Under the pieces are notes generated by a model. It searched no databases. It was given only the letters and a program-made list of their open reading frames with translations, and had not been told where the DNA came from. A DNA stretch of 64,000 bases from Tamarix chinensis (Eukaryota > Streptophyta > Magnoliopsida > Caryophyllales > Tamaricaceae), in contig CM060174.1 in the NCBI GenBank assembly GCA_030549775.1, positions 67,105,566 to 67,169,565 on the forward strand, written 5' to 3'. Shown here piece by piece: positions 45,701-56,310 of the stretch (positions within the stretch are counted from its first letter, which is position 1; each line of letters starts with the position of its first letter). The position numbers were made by a program, and so were the translations under genes.

Positions 45701-48479
45701 TTCAAAGGACCCGAATTGGGGAAACAGGTATAGAAACTATAGGTGCTACAAATGCGGTAAAATGGGACACACAAAACAATTCTGCAAAATAAACAAACAA
45801 ATTCGTGAATTAGACTTAGATGATGAAACTAGGGAAAAAATTCAAAACCTCCTAGTATCTTCTGAGGATGATAACGAAAACCCAGAGTTAGATGAACTCC
45901 AAACAGAGTCATCTTCCTCTTCTAGCAGTTCTTCTGACCCGGAAGAAGAACCTATAGAAAATCAAATGAATGTTTTGACAAAACAACAAAAAATGGTTTT
46001 AGATATAGTTCACCTAATTCCAGATCCATTAAAACAAGCTGAATACTTGGAAAAATTAATGGAATCAATTGAAAAGGATGAACCACCAAAACCATTGATT
46101 CAAAACGTTCCTTCAAAACCAACAAATGCATATGACTTAACCAAGATTCTTAACAAACAGAAAAAATCAAAAGATTTAACTCCAACTACTTCTGAACTTC
46201 AAAAAGAAATCAGAGAAGTCAAAAAAGAATTAAAAGAGTTAAAACTAAAACAAGAATCTGACATGCAAACAGTCCAAATGATGTTATCCAAACGAGACTC
46301 CAACACATCATCTGAAACTAGTGAAGATGATCAAAACACTATTGAAGATTCAAACGAATTAATTCCAGGAGAATTTCTTAATGTTTTAAAAGAAATAACC
46401 TCCCGCAAATATATCATCAGTATAACCCTTAGGTTAGAAGATGGTTTACAAATAAACACAGTCGCACTATTCGATACCGGTGCTGACTTAAACTGTATAA
46501 AAGAGGGAATAATTCCAAAAAAGTACCTCTCAAAATCAAAAGAAAAATTATCTGCAGCCAACAGCTCCAGATTAAAAATCAAATATAAATGTGAAGCGGA
46601 TTTAATTTGTAATAATTTACAAATCAAAACAACCTATCTGATAACTCCTGATATTAGTCAATCTGTTATCCTAGGTACTCCCTTCATTAATTTGATAACC
46701 CCTTACAAAGTAGGTTTGTCCGGAATTTCATTCAAAACAAAAGGGAAAAAGAATAATTTATCCTTTTTAGAAATCCCTAGGACGAGGAACCTAAACTTGT
46801 TAAAGGCAAACTTAATCTACGAAGATCAAATTAATCTTCTGATTAAAGGCAAACAGAACGATTTAGATTTCCTAAAACAAAATGTCAATTTACACCGAAT
46901 CCAACGACAGTTGCAAACAAAATCGGTAAAAGACAAAATTGACCAACTAAGGAATCAAATCGAAAAAGAGATCTGCTCTGATCTCCCAAACGCATTCTGG
47001 TCTAGAAAACAGCACATGGTCAACCTTCCGTATGAAGACAAGTTTGACGAAAGGAACATACCGACAAAAGCTAGACCCATACAAATGAATTCGGAATTAA
47101 TAGAATTTTGCAAACAGGAAATAAAAGACTTAGAAACAAAGGGATTAATCCAAAAATCTAGGTCACCTTGGTCCTGTGCGGCATTCTATGTTAACAAAAA
47201 TTCCGAAATAGAGCGTGGAACACCTAGGTTAGTAATAAATTACAAACCTCTAAACGACGCTCTCAAATGGATTAGATATCCAATTCCAAACAAAAAAGAT
47301 TTGCTTCAAAGATTGTTTTCAGCGCTTATCTTTTCAAAATTCGACTTAAAATCTGGATTTTGGCAAATACAAATTAACCCCAAAGACAGACACAAAACTG
47401 CATTCACGGTCCCCTTTGGACAATTTGAATGGAACGTGATGCCTTTCGGATTAAAAAATGCTCCGTCAGAATTTCAAAGAATAATGAACGACATTTTTAA
47501 TCCTTATTCAAATTTTTGTCTAGTCTATATTGACGATGTCTTAGTATACTCAAACAGTCTAGATCAGCATTTTCGACATCTTAGGATTTTCCTTAGTGTC
47601 GCTAGGCGTAATGGACTTGTAGTATCTAAGCCCAAAATAGATTTGGCCCAAACTAAGATCAGATTCTTAGGTCATTACATCGAGTCGGGTAGAATAAGGC
47701 CCATCGAGAGATCCATAGAATTTGCATCTAAGTTCCCAGACCGAATCCTAGACAAAACCCAACTGCAAAGATTCTTAGGAAGCCTGAACTATGTTCTAGA
47801 CTTTTGCCCCAATCTTAACCAGATTGCAAAACCATTACATGACAGGCTTAAGAAAAGCCCAAAACCTTGGTCTCAAGCCCACACCAATGTCGTCAAACAC
47901 ATCAAGGCCCAAGTCCAGTCCATTCCGTGTCTGACCTTGGCCAACCCAAACTTATTCAAAGTTGTCGAGACAGACCCCTCTGAAATTGGTTACGGAGGTA
48001 TCCTCAAACAGAGTCAGGCCCAGACCCTTGAACAGTATCTGGCCCATAACAAAGCCAAAACCCAAAACGAAACAGTGATCCAATTTACATCCGGACACTG
48101 GACCCAAACACAGCAAAATTATTCGACGGTCAAGAAAGAAATATTCGCGATCGTCCAATCCATTACAAAATTCCAGTCCGACTTATTAAACCAAAAATTC
48201 CTGTTACGAGTCGACTGCAAATCAGCCAAACAGATACTAAAGAAGGACGTACAGAACGTTGCAAGCAAACAGATCTTTGCCAGATGGCAGGCCCTACTTT
48301 CGGTGTTCGACTTCGACATCGAATATATAAAAGGTGAAGACAATTCATTGCCAGACTTCCTCACGCGTGAATTTCTTCAAGGACGTTCTCAAACGGACTA
48401 TGCCTCCTCGACGAAAAGACAAACAAAAGGAGAAGGTTCAAGAGATATTGGCTGCAAAGCCAATCAAATCATGGTATGA
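42786..48479 (+). CDS. Viral ORF1 polyprotein, copy 4, open
   Basis: An uninterrupted 1897-residue frame with the same domain order as copy 1. Zinc knuckle, DTG, YIDD and RNase H aspartates are all present. Private changes include Asn for Asp in the segment after QHMV, His for Tyr within PKDRHKTAF (a position near the RT fingers that is Tyr in the other copies), and Pro after RNase H Asp1730. Whether these reduce activity cannot be judged from sequence. Confidence 0.92.
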   Translation: MHLFRSSSSSSSSGSRHDIGPRDSNRQTEEYEFENFEGSIDTWKLPKLQKEMVYSTSNWSLLPTNYVIKTEERDLQICKPLETIQLLSQRSLAKHIRKGFRYIHLGLVQVGFKSLTREGLNTSILAVLRDARMLEFTDSLIGTVESSLCSGPIFFNCFPNFAPSLTDPNILHALTLQVKTHGYHMLPGSIPVAVIYRIHYKVAKTSFGTQAIRKIENGETLVLQTDLSRSNTVIPKTIKWNEIELPEEWTLDKAQPAQEENKEPEIPKPNSDLNKITQFEDGTVKLSFRRNPSLRVRDDTSTSSTISLGNVSNLPRNINLEEKIQKNRNSVGQTPRTSISGANYQTRIPKASYQKQKEKESEQTSDDDIESPPHSPGLSDITDNQLNVLEKEFVIDKEFFRKDFYSEKNTAKRNWFFKKHGKDSQYFQEEFYKFVADNKCKIMFFDWLELHMANHRIDLKDIKSSPFKSAKPLTNRPKTKTWKTEKGVVETEHPPLQNIQISAGENTVELKPLRIPKEDELENTKNIVLQNNFANIHLNTIGTQLTKLDKQIQKTILPAIQTVSENKTSEPKKMPVFKPYELSKSSRNEVQTQKDEFLTAIKQKLNLIATSSSSSQNQNQVPDTPDQTAQINTVHQTEQTESDEAQEPETPVVARLDIPSSSRQIVPRQTAPDLSLEVRPNKLVQPSYKANALYEWNIDGLSEYQTLGLLQQMTMAANAYKAQMNTTDKTIAELLIAGFSGQLKGWWDFHLTSNEQIDILDAIKVDENDEIILDNGEPISDAVASLILAISLHFVGDPSHLKDKNGELLSNLRCKRLNDFQWYKNTFLTRVMLREDSNQPFWKEKFLDGLPPVLGGKVRNKIKETHNNQIPYNKFTYGELISLTQKEALKICQDLKFQSQLKREMSQTKQELGSFCKQFDIAGITNKQCSGNCRPSHHKRTKQKYLPAPQNQKQIPYYQKSKPKSSKTTVSSSKDPNWGNRYRNYRCYKCGKMGHTKQFCKINKQIRELDLDDETREKIQNLLVSSEDDNENPELDELQTESSSSSSSSSDPEEEPIENQMNVLTKQQKMVLDIVHLIPDPLKQAEYLEKLMESIEKDEPPKPLIQNVPSKPTNAYDLTKILNKQKKSKDLTPTTSELQKEIREVKKELKELKLKQESDMQTVQMMLSKRDSNTSSETSEDDQNTIEDSNELIPGEFLNVLKEITSRKYIISITLRLEDGLQINTVALFDTGADLNCIKEGIIPKKYLSKSKEKLSAANSSRLKIKYKCEADLICNNLQIKTTYLITPDISQSVILGTPFINLITPYKVGLSGISFKTKGKKNNLSFLEIPRTRNLNLLKANLIYEDQINLLIKGKQNDLDFLKQNVNLHRIQRQLQTKSVKDKIDQLRNQIEKEICSDLPNAFWSRKQHMVNLPYEDKFDERNIPTKARPIQMNSELIEFCKQEIKDLETKGLIQKSRSPWSCAAFYVNKNSEIERGTPRLVINYKPLNDALKWIRYPIPNKKDLLQRLFSALIFSKFDLKSGFWQIQINPKDRHKTAFTVPFGQFEWNVMPFGLKNAPSEFQRIMNDIFNPYSNFCLVYIDDVLVYSNSLDQHFRHLRIFLSVARRNGLVVSKPKIDLAQTKIRFLGHYIESGRIRPIERSIEFASKFPDRILDKTQLQRFLGSLNYVLDFCPNLNQIAKPLHDRLKKSPKPWSQAHTNVVKHIKAQVQSIPCLTLANPNLFKVVETDPSEIGYGGILKQSQAQTLEQYLAHNKAKTQNETVIQFTSGHWTQTQQNYSTVKKEIFAIVQSITKFQSDLLNQKFLLRVDCKSAKQILKKDVQNVASKQIFARWQALLSVFDFDIEYIKGEDNSLPDFLTREFLQGRSQTDYASSTKRQTKGEGSRDIGCKANQIMV

Positions 48480-49839
48480 AGCTACCATGGAAGATGAAGC
48501 AGCAGCAGCCGCTTCTTCAAACAAAGAAGCCTCGGCTTCCACAGCACCAAACCCAGACGTGCTCAAATGGGTGGAAACACTTTCCCACTCACCTCAAATG
48601 GTCAAAGCACTCCAAAACCTTTCAGAACAAGTTCAGAGTTCGCAACCTGAACGCAAAGGTATGAGTTCTGCAAACCCTGTTTACAAAACAGAAGGAGGTC
48701 TTTTAATTCCTATGACTCCTTCAAAATCGATTTCAAAAATCTCTTCTGACAAATCGATTTCAAACTTTCCAGCCTTGAGATCTAGGATTTCAAGACTTGA
48801 AAACGTTTTGGAAGTAAAACCAGCTTTCGAGAAGAAAGCTGAGTATTTCACAAAACCACACTTTCAAATAATTTCAAACCTCGAAGATGGATTTCACTAT
48901 CAGGATCCCTTCGTCACCCTTCGGAAAATGTTTTCAGGTTGGGATTTCAAACCATGGGACGTGACTGCACCCCATGCGTACTATAAGTCAATTTTAGAGT
49001 ACACCGGCTCAGCTTCATTCAGAACGTTCAAACTACCCCAAACCAAAAATGAAGCTGCCTACTCAACCTGTCAACTACACAGGGTTATCCTTCCCGCGGA
49101 TTGGGGACAAAGCCTCGAACTACCTCGAAGGCTCCCGGATTCGTACAAATTCAGCCCAAACTCCAAACTGAATTTCAATTACTGGGACTATCAGCAGGCT
49201 TGGTGGAACACTTTCTTTACGGAAAATTCCAAAAAGTCGCATTCCTGGTTATTGTTTTTCAAAAATTTTAACCAAACCCATTACCCTGTCTGGTTTATCC
49301 GATGGTGGAAAGACTTCGGCGCCATCCCAGACATCCTACCGGAACAGGTTTCAAAACCTCTCGACCTGTTCAAAACCCTTTACAAACCCACAGAAGATGA
49401 TAGGGTGTTGCCCCCTATCTTTGTCTTTTGTTCCAAACTATTATGCCCATGGGTATTCGCCTGGACAACGGAGATTCATGAGATAGAAGGAGTTTTAACT
49501 TTGGTCCGCCGATTCAAAGTCAAATGGTGGTCAAAGTATCAAACGTACGAAAAGGTCTCGGAACAGGCCGTCCGCAAACTCGTCAATACTCAGCCGGCCT
49601 CTTCTGCAACAAACAAGGTCCTAGCCAGATCGGATGACTCGAAGTTTCTGGCTCAAAAATCTGTAACGGCCGCAAAACTTGCAGCCGCCAAAACCGAAGA
49701 TGAATACTTAGCCATTTTGGGTGAAGTATTCTCTCAAAGCAAAAAGGGAGATTCTGCATCCTCATCCATCTCTCCAGAGATCGACTATGGCGATGAGAAT
49801 GAAGATGACTGTTACGGGATACTACCTCCTATCCGGTAG
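48400..49839 (+). CDS. Viral ORF2, copy 4, unknown function
   Basis: An open 479-residue frame from the MPPRR start. One private Leu replaces Phe in CSKLLCPW. Otherwise as copies 2 and 3. Confidence 0.78.
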   Translation: MPPRRKDKQKEKVQEILAAKPIKSWYEATMEDEAAAAASSNKEASASTAPNPDVLKWVETLSHSPQMVKALQNLSEQVQSSQPERKGMSSANPVYKTEGGLLIPMTPSKSISKISSDKSISNFPALRSRISRLENVLEVKPAFEKKAEYFTKPHFQIISNLEDGFHYQDPFVTLRKMFSGWDFKPWDVTAPHAYYKSILEYTGSASFRTFKLPQTKNEAAYSTCQLHRVILPADWGQSLELPRRLPDSYKFSPNSKLNFNYWDYQQAWWNTFFTENSKKSHSWLLFFKNFNQTHYPVWFIRWWKDFGAIPDILPEQVSKPLDLFKTLYKPTEDDRVLPPIFVFCSKLLCPWVFAWTTEIHEIEGVLTLVRRFKVKWWSKYQTYEKVSEQAVRKLVNTQPASSATNKVLARSDDSKFLAQKSVTAAKLAAAKTEDEYLAILGEVFSQSKKGDSASSSISPEIDYGDENEDDCYGILPPIR

Positions 49840-50175
49840 ACAGAACAAATACGAAGTATTTTCGGTGGAGGGCTACGCATCCGCATGCGTCAAAAGATCG
49901 TGGCAGACAAAGAATATTTCTGCCAACCAAAAGCAAATGTCAGAGTCAAAAGTGCCGTCCTCAAAAGAAGTAGGAATCTGCTTTCGGCTACTTTCGGCGA
50001 TTGACACTTCTACCCGGGTAAAAGCACGAGTAAAAGCAACCGCAAAAGCAAAAGAAGACGACAAAGGAATCTGCGGCAAAAATCATTCACGCGGATTACT
50101 ATTGTATTTTCTGTCGGCTACTTTTACTGCTTGTACTTTTTACCTTTTATTCAAACTTTAGGGTACACTATTACT

Positions 50176-50405
50176 TTTAATATATATATATATTATCTAT
50201 TCGTAAAACGATAATGATGTCCATAATACCTGTTGTTGTAATATTTACATGAAATAATAACTTATCCTTATATATAATTAAGTACACCATACATAATCAT
50301 CAGTGTTTAGTATATTTGTCAAAGTGATAATATAGTCTTATAAGTACAATACTATAAATACAACTTGTAACATACGCTGACATACAATACATCTTTATTA
50401 ACACA
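50176..50405. other. Right host flank of the viral array
   Basis: AT-rich host sequence begins at about 50176 with a short TA tract. It loosely resembles the left flank near 18490-18525 (a TATATATTAT..AAAACGATA pattern), but the match is imperfect and is not a target duplication of normal form. Confidence 0.4.
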
Positions 50406-50499
50406 TCAAACACCATCATCTTCATTCTCATCCTGTTCAATATCTCCAACGACTTTAACGCCTTCAACATTCTCTTTGATAATCATCAAGATGTATTCC
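50406..50499 (-). CDS. Possible terminal exon of an unidentified host gene
   Basis: On the minus strand a TTCTTAG splice acceptor is followed by about 30 codons (KENVEGVKVVGDIEQDENED near the end) and a TGA at 50408-50406. A possible AATAAA lies just beyond, at 50399-50394. The acidic tail and charged composition look like real coding sequence standing out from AT-rich DNA. No family is recognised. Upstream exons on the minus strand would lie beyond 50500; the CACTA element at 50880 interrupts that direction and no further exon was found. It may be an exon relic. Confidence 0.3.
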
Positions 50500-50879
50500 C
50501 TAAGAAAATATGTAAGTAACTTAATTAGATTAATATAAATTAATACCCAAAAGCTAAATAAAGGAAGTTTCAAAATTTTCTCAAAAATAATAAGAGTTCA
50601 TAATTAAGAGGGAGATCAGGTGCGAGTAAAATCAAGTATTTGGAAGAAAACTTAAAATGGTTCTCCAATTAGTATTATTCTGGAAAAGCATTCTCACTAG
50701 TTTTAGAACTTTATCGCAAAATGGTAAAATAAAAAGGAAAACTAAAAATTAAAAGGAATTTGAGTTTTTATTTACATGTAATAATGTAGAAGCTTGTGCA
50801 GCTTGTAACCTTGATTAGGTAATTAGAGTTCACATGGCATGCATATTTCAATCATCAACCGACTTCAATGTTTGCAAAT
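50500..50879. other. AT-rich DNA between the possible exon and the CACTA element
   Basis: No gene recognised; possibly intron of the minus-strand gene suggested at 50406-50499. The three bases AAT at 50877-50879 are the left target duplication of the CACTA element. Confidence 0.4.
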
Positions 50880-50894
50880 CACTACTACGAAAAG

Positions 50895-51196
50895 GGGTTA
50901 TAATAACGGGACATTAATAACGGTAGTTCGAAAACCGTTATCAAACGCGTGAAAATTAATCGGCGGAAAGTTTTGATAACGGTTCTATTTAAAAACCGTT
51001 ATTAAAAGGGTAATGTTAAAATTTGGACGGATGTTTTAATAACGGTTTCAGGTAAACCGTTATTAAAAGTATATTTAATAACGGTTCATATTAGAACCGT
51101 TGTCAAAAGTCAGAAGCTTTTAATAACGGTTACTGGAAGAACCGTTATTAAAAGATGTTTTAATAACGGTTCTCTCAGGAACCGTTATTAAAACCC
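50895..51196. repeat. 5' subterminal repeats of the long CACTA element
   Basis: Several pairs of AATAACGGTT and AACCGTTATT occur within 300 bases, each pair able to fold into a hairpin. CACTA subterminal repeats are the binding sites of the TnpA-type protein, so these are the likely recognition sites of the family. Confidence 0.85.
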
Positions 51197-51999
51197 CAAA
51201 ATCAAACTTATATTTCGTTCAGTTCTGTTTCGTGCCAAAATTTTCAGACTCTCTGCACCTTCGTTCTCTTGCTCTCCTTCTCCTTGTAAACCCTCGCACG
51301 ACCACACCGGCTCCTCTCAAGTAAAGGAAACCCTCGCACCGCCAACTCTCCACCACGCCTCCGCCATTGTCGGCTCTGCATGTGCGTGCTGTCATTGTTC
51401 CGAAGCTAGCTAGCACTTGCACCTTCATCCTCTTTCGTGTTTGAAGCCCTTGCCTCTCTCAACATTGTCACCGTCGTGTTTGTAACTAGCTCACTTTATG
51501 TATGTGTTTGTTCTTCTTCTCGTAACATTTTATCTACTTATATATGTATATATATATAAATGCATGCATGTTGGTATAGGGTTTCGTTTTTTTGTTATTG
51601 AAAGATTGTGGTTTGTCGTTCGAAAATGGGTTGTTTAATGTATTGGCTGAAAATTTTGCTGTTTTTTGTTGAATTTGTTGCGTTATTGTTATATATTAAC
51701 AAATGCATGTGTTGGCCGAGACCTTTACATATATATATATAATATGAATGTGAGTGTAGAATTATATACCTTTTCACTCATAAAAACTATATATATATAC
51801 ACACACACACACACATTTTCATTAATAAGTATAGGAGACTAGCAATAAGATATAAGAAATGTCATATAATGAAATGCAAATATATTTTACATATGCATAT
51901 GTTAATGATTCCTATTTGATGAGGATTAAATAGATATAGAGAATAAGGAATATATAAAAGTGAATAATTAAATAGAGAGAAATAATTGTGTATGATAAG

Positions 52000-52004
52000 A
52001 ATAA

Positions 52005-52047
<43 letters not shown>
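52000..52047. repeat. (AAT)n microsatellite
   Basis: About 16 AAT units inside the 5' part of the long CACTA element. Confidence 0.9.
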
Positions 52048-52084
52048 TAATAATATGATTTATATATTATGCTTTAATTACATT

Positions 52085-52222
52085 TAGCTAGGTTTAGGGA
52101 TTAGGTTTTTTTTTTGGTTTAGGGTTAGGTTTTATTATAATAAATTATGGTTAATTAGCTAGGGTTAGGGTTAGAGTTTATCGTTTATTATGGTTAATTA
52201 GGGTTAGGGTTAGGGTTAGTAT
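52085..52222. repeat. Telomere-like TTTAGGG/TTAGGG repeats within the CACTA element
   Basis: Scattered GGTTTAGGG and several consecutive GGGTTA units (densest 52199-52218). They lie upstream of the gene's first called exon, between microsatellites. Confidence 0.7.
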
Positions 52223-52255
52223 TAATATCTTTTTGGAAACGTGTTAACATGATTC

Positions 52256-52298
<43 letters not shown>
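52256..52298. repeat. (TA)n microsatellite
   Basis: About 21 TA units just upstream of the CACTA gene. Confidence 0.9.
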
Positions 52299-52302
<4 letters not shown>

Positions 52303-52424
52303 AGCATGATACATTTGAGATTAATTCTTTCTAAGCATGATTCGTATCGATAATATAATGGTACATTATTATGCTCAATACATAACATTCTAACATTATT
52401 TATTTATTTATTTTTTGTAGAGAT

Positions 52425-55400
52425 ATGGCCAACAAAAACATTGATAGGGATAGCAGTGATGAAGAAGGGAAGAGGGGACCTACGATTATGAGAATTATCA
52501 TAGACATGAGGAATAGAGGAGAAGTAGTCGATTTGGGATGGAATACTTACAATCGTCCCATCGGCCCTTATGATGATATGTTCTTGACCTACATTTCACT
52601 TGTGACCCGTAACCGTGTTCCTATCTCCTATAATAATTGGAAGTAGGTTCCACAGGGTCATAAGGAGCATATTTGGCAGGAAATCATAGTAAATATGCTA
52701 TTTTATGTAATTATTTTTGTATGTCAAATGTTATTAATTTTATTACATTAACATCGGTATACATCTACATGTCTTATTTTGCAGAAAGTGTTCAATGTCC
52801 CAGAGAGTAGGAAGAAATGGCTTCTTAGACATTGTGGGGAGCGTCTAAGAACCTTTAGGTCATATTTAGCTCGTAGAAAAATGTATAGAAAGAAGGATGG
52901 TTCTGTACGACAGAACCCACCCAAACGATACGGTTTCATCGATCAAGAAAGTTGGAACCAATTCATTGCTTATCGTCTTACGGTGGATTTTAAGGTACTT
53001 GTTAGATAACAATTAAATTTTTTGTATCAATCCCAGTATTATGCTTAATATTGAAATAACCATGTCATTATGTTTTGGCTTGTCACATAGGAAAAAAGTA
53101 CCCAAAATAAAGAGATTGCCAAGCAAAATAAATACTGGCATAATATGACTCGCAAAGGCTATGCGGGCCTTGAAGAGGAGTTGGTATGCATTTTGTCATT
53201 ATCTATTTACATGTAAATGTTGAATTTTATAATAATATTCTTAATTAAGAATATTTTTTGATTTGTAGCTCCTAGCCCAAGACTTGGACCCATGTACCTC
53301 GTCCATCAATATTGGTACATTATGGAAGAAGGCTAGAGCAACAAGAGATGGATATATTAATGAATATGTTGATGTTGCAGCCAAAAAAATTGTAAGTTTG
53401 TAGATATCTAGAACCCTACTTAGTTTTCTTTTAGAAAACTATTATATTATGCTTATTCCTATAAGTTAAATTTACAGGACGAACTTGAAACATCAGAAGG
53501 TGAGGAGGTGGACCAATATAGCATTGTGACCCAGGCTACAAGAATTGTAGAACACCTTGAAAGACACAGGGGCATTGGATTGGGTGTTACGAGAACGAGC
53601 ATATGTGGTCGATCTCGTGGTTCTTATAGCACTAATGAGCAAGTCGCCATCCTCACCCAAAAATTGAAGTGGCATTTGAACGGATGGCAACAATGGAGCA
53701 AGAGTTGTCATTTATTAAATCTCAAGGGTATAAGCCATCCGATTTAGTAGACCATGATCAGCTTCACATACCTAATGTAAATAGCGTCAGAGATAGTTGT
53801 GAAGCTGATGCATTTCTTTCTACTCTTCCCGAGGTAAGCATTACAAACTATGAATTGTTATTAAATGTATTTGGTGTAATAAATTATTAATAATGTGTAA
53901 TATTTTTGTTTAGGGTTTGCATAAATGTGACTTATTAGCGAATGACCTTTCAACAATTTTGGCGAAAGGAAGGGTCCGCATTAGTCACAGTATTGAAACG
54001 CAGACAATCCACGGGTACAATTTAACCCTAAATACAAGGCCGGTGAGTATTGACACTCCAATCATTGGCAGTGCACACTTGCCTTGTTATAAAGAGGGCG
54101 ATGAGGCAACCACAGTACTAGAAGCTCATGGAAGCTTCGTGGCTTGGCCTACGGATCAAATACGTCTCACTACTAAAGAGGTATTGACATTTGACATGTT
54201 CATTAGACCTTGTTTAGTAGTTACACTATATATACCTTTTTCATATATATATATTTATATGCTCAATATATATTTTGTTTAATATTATCAATTAAGGAAT
54301 CAAAAAAGAAGACTACTTCTGCTAGTAAAACCAAGAGACCTACTAGCAGAACGAGCAACACAAAACAAGGCGCTGCTAAAGGAAAGAGAGCTAAATCTGA
54401 AAAATCAGTTGCCCCACAAAAGATTCCTTCTTCAGATTAGCAAAGCCAACCTCCACCAGCATTAGCTATGTTATATTTTTATGCCCAAAACTACCTCAGG
54501 GACAATTATATTTTCATTGATTGTCGTCCTGAGTATGTTGGGAGGGACGATGCTACTTACATGGTATCGACGGCTGACATAAGCGACATTTATACTCAAG
54601 AATGGATGTCAACCATAAGTGTCGCCGTCTATGTCACGTAAGTATTATTTCATTTTGAGATTTTAGTACTCTTAACTTATACAAATGGAATTTTTATAAC
54701 CTCTTATATGAGTTATTATTTATTAACAAATATGCATTGTTTTTGTTGTCTATAGGTTGGTAGCTACTCGAGCTGCGATGGAGGGAATTTTGTCCTCTAT
54801 TGTGTTTGTGTGCCCATACTACATAGCTGATGGTAGTACAATAAGAGAGGGTAGGCACATAAACTATTTAGCGGATCACATTTTGATTGAGGGACACAAC
54901 AAGCTCTATCTCATTCCTCACCTCGCAAGTGAACATTAGGTTTTGTACGCCGTCCGACCTGATCTTAATAAAGTCTATGTGTTTGATTCCCTTCGAACCT
55001 ATGACGTGCCTTTTGAAGTCGCTCGTCGTGGTGGGAAGGAATTTATCGACATGTTAGTATACTTTTCACTTCTTACTTCATTAGCTTATTTATACATATA
55101 TTCGCCTAGCTAACTTTCATTATTTGAGGTATATATGCGTACTTACAATATTGTGTATCCAACTCTATTTATTAGGGCAATACGGACATCGTATCAAAGG
55201 AGAGGTGGGAATGGTGTCCCAGACCCAAAGAATGTTCAATACGAGCCTGTCATAGTAAGTAGGAAGGCAACTATTTCGTATTTTATTTTAATTAAAATTA
55301 ATATCTAATAGTTAGAGAGCTAACTGAATTTATATGACAGTGTCCACAACAGCAAAACGACAAAGATTGTGGATACTATGTATGTAGATCAATGGATCTG

Positions 55401-55648
55401 ATAGTCCAAAATAGATCGGTCAACATAGATCCAAGCCATGTATGTTTTCTTTTCGATATTTTTCCATTAATGAATCATGGCATATATGTTTGATACTTGA
55501 CGTAAGTGCTAACTGTATATTAATCAAAACTTGGGATTTGTAGTTTTTCACCGATGATTATGCACAAGGCCAGCAATACAATGTTGAAGAAATTGATGAA
55601 GTGAGAGAGCAATGGGCCAAGCATGTGCACTCATTCATTCGGTATTAG
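52425..55648 (+). pseudogene. CACTA-encoded Transposase_24-DUF8039-Ulp1 gene, decayed
   Basis: Exons inferred from in-phase GT/AG pairs: 52425-52688, 52785-52994, 53091-53183, 53269-53391, 53478-53833, 53914-54180, 54297-54637, 54756-55052, 55176-55254, 55341-55439, 55544-55648. The first five resemble plant Transposase_24 (Ptta/En/Spm) proteins, with QNKYWHNMTRKGYAGLEEE and a heptad-like end. The sixth (IHGYNLTL..GSFVAWPTDQI) resembles DUF8039. The rest is a C48 Ulp1-like cysteine protease: His at 54934, Asp in VYVFDS, and QNDKDCGYY with Cys codon 55368. Breaks: TAG at 52644, a one-base frameshift near 53668, TAG at 54438, and TAG at 54937 where the family's HW motif has Trp. Such proteins are thought to act with a Tnp2 transposase; the Ulp1 part may be a desumoylating domain. 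Exon limits are predictions. Confidence 0.8.
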
Positions 55649-55957
55649 GTAGAGATCTATATATTCTACATGCATGTTTAGGCTTGTATTTTGTCTATAT
55701 CTTTAAGTCTTGTAATTAAGCTAGATTTATAAACATTTTGCTTTGGTGTGTAGAGCTACCAAGTTGTGGTATGCCTACTAATTTTGATTCTTGAGTATAT
55801 ATGTCCGGTGTATTAACAAGGGATTGATTGAAATTATGGTGTGATTGCAGATATGTTATCAATTGATGTTGTTTTACAATGCAGATTCGGTAATTATTTG
55901 AACATACAACTGTGTATGTGGGCAGGAACAAAACTGCAAAAACTAAAAAAAAAACTG

Positions 55958-56310
55958 GAGTTTTAATAACGGTTCTGATGAAAACCGTTATTAAAAGGTA
56001 GGTTTTAATAACAGTTCTTATGAAAACCGTTATTAAAAGGATGTTTTAATAACGTTTATTCTAAAACCGTTATTAAAACTTTGGTATTTTAATAACGGTT
56101 TTCATAAGAACCGTTATTAAAACCTTCATTTTAATAACGGTTTTCATCAGAACCGTTATTAAAAATGCATTTTATGCTCATATTGGCGGGTTTTTTTTTA
56201 TATTTTTGATAACGGTTATGAACCGTTATTAAAGATTTAATAACGGGCGTTTTAATAACGGTTGAAAATGGTTATTAAAACTGTAAAATAACCGTTATTA
56301 AAACTACTTT
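55958..56310. repeat. 3' subterminal repeats of the long CACTA element
   Basis: Repeated TTTTAATAACGGTT..AACCGTTATTAAAA hairpin units, matching 12515-12830 of the short element in reverse complement. Confidence 0.85.

Larger units (their letters stand above)
18575..50175. mobile_element. Endogenous pararetrovirus array: one inverted and three tandem copies
   Basis: Four copies of a circular viral genome of 7902-7911 bp are joined: copy 1 on the minus strand and copies 2-4 head-to-tail on the plus strand. ORF content (movement protein, coat protein with zinc knuckle, protease, RT, RNase H, plus a second ORF), a tRNA-iMet primer site and the absence of LTRs and integrase identify Caulimoviridae. 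The two-ORF layout resembles florendoviruses; a petuvirus relative is the alternative. Copies differ at only scattered positions, suggesting recent origin or homogenisation. No clear target duplication flanks the array. Head-to-head fusion at about 26823 shares only the two bases CA, as in end-joining. Confidence 0.93.
42592..50175 (+). mobile_element. Viral copy 4, 3'-truncated
   Basis: This copy runs from the primer site through both ORFs and stops in the upstream promoter region (last shared bases ATTACT at about 50175), before the TATA box and poly(A) signal. Host DNA follows. Both ORFs are open. It has a promoter on its 5' side, supplied by the end of copy 3, but no viral poly(A) signal. 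Confidence 0.9.

Noticed and set aside
18490..50215. Similar TATATATTAT..AAAACGATA sequences on both sides of the viral array as a target duplication
   Set aside because: The match is interrupted, not directly at both junctions, and AT-rich. It does not meet the standard for a target-site duplication.
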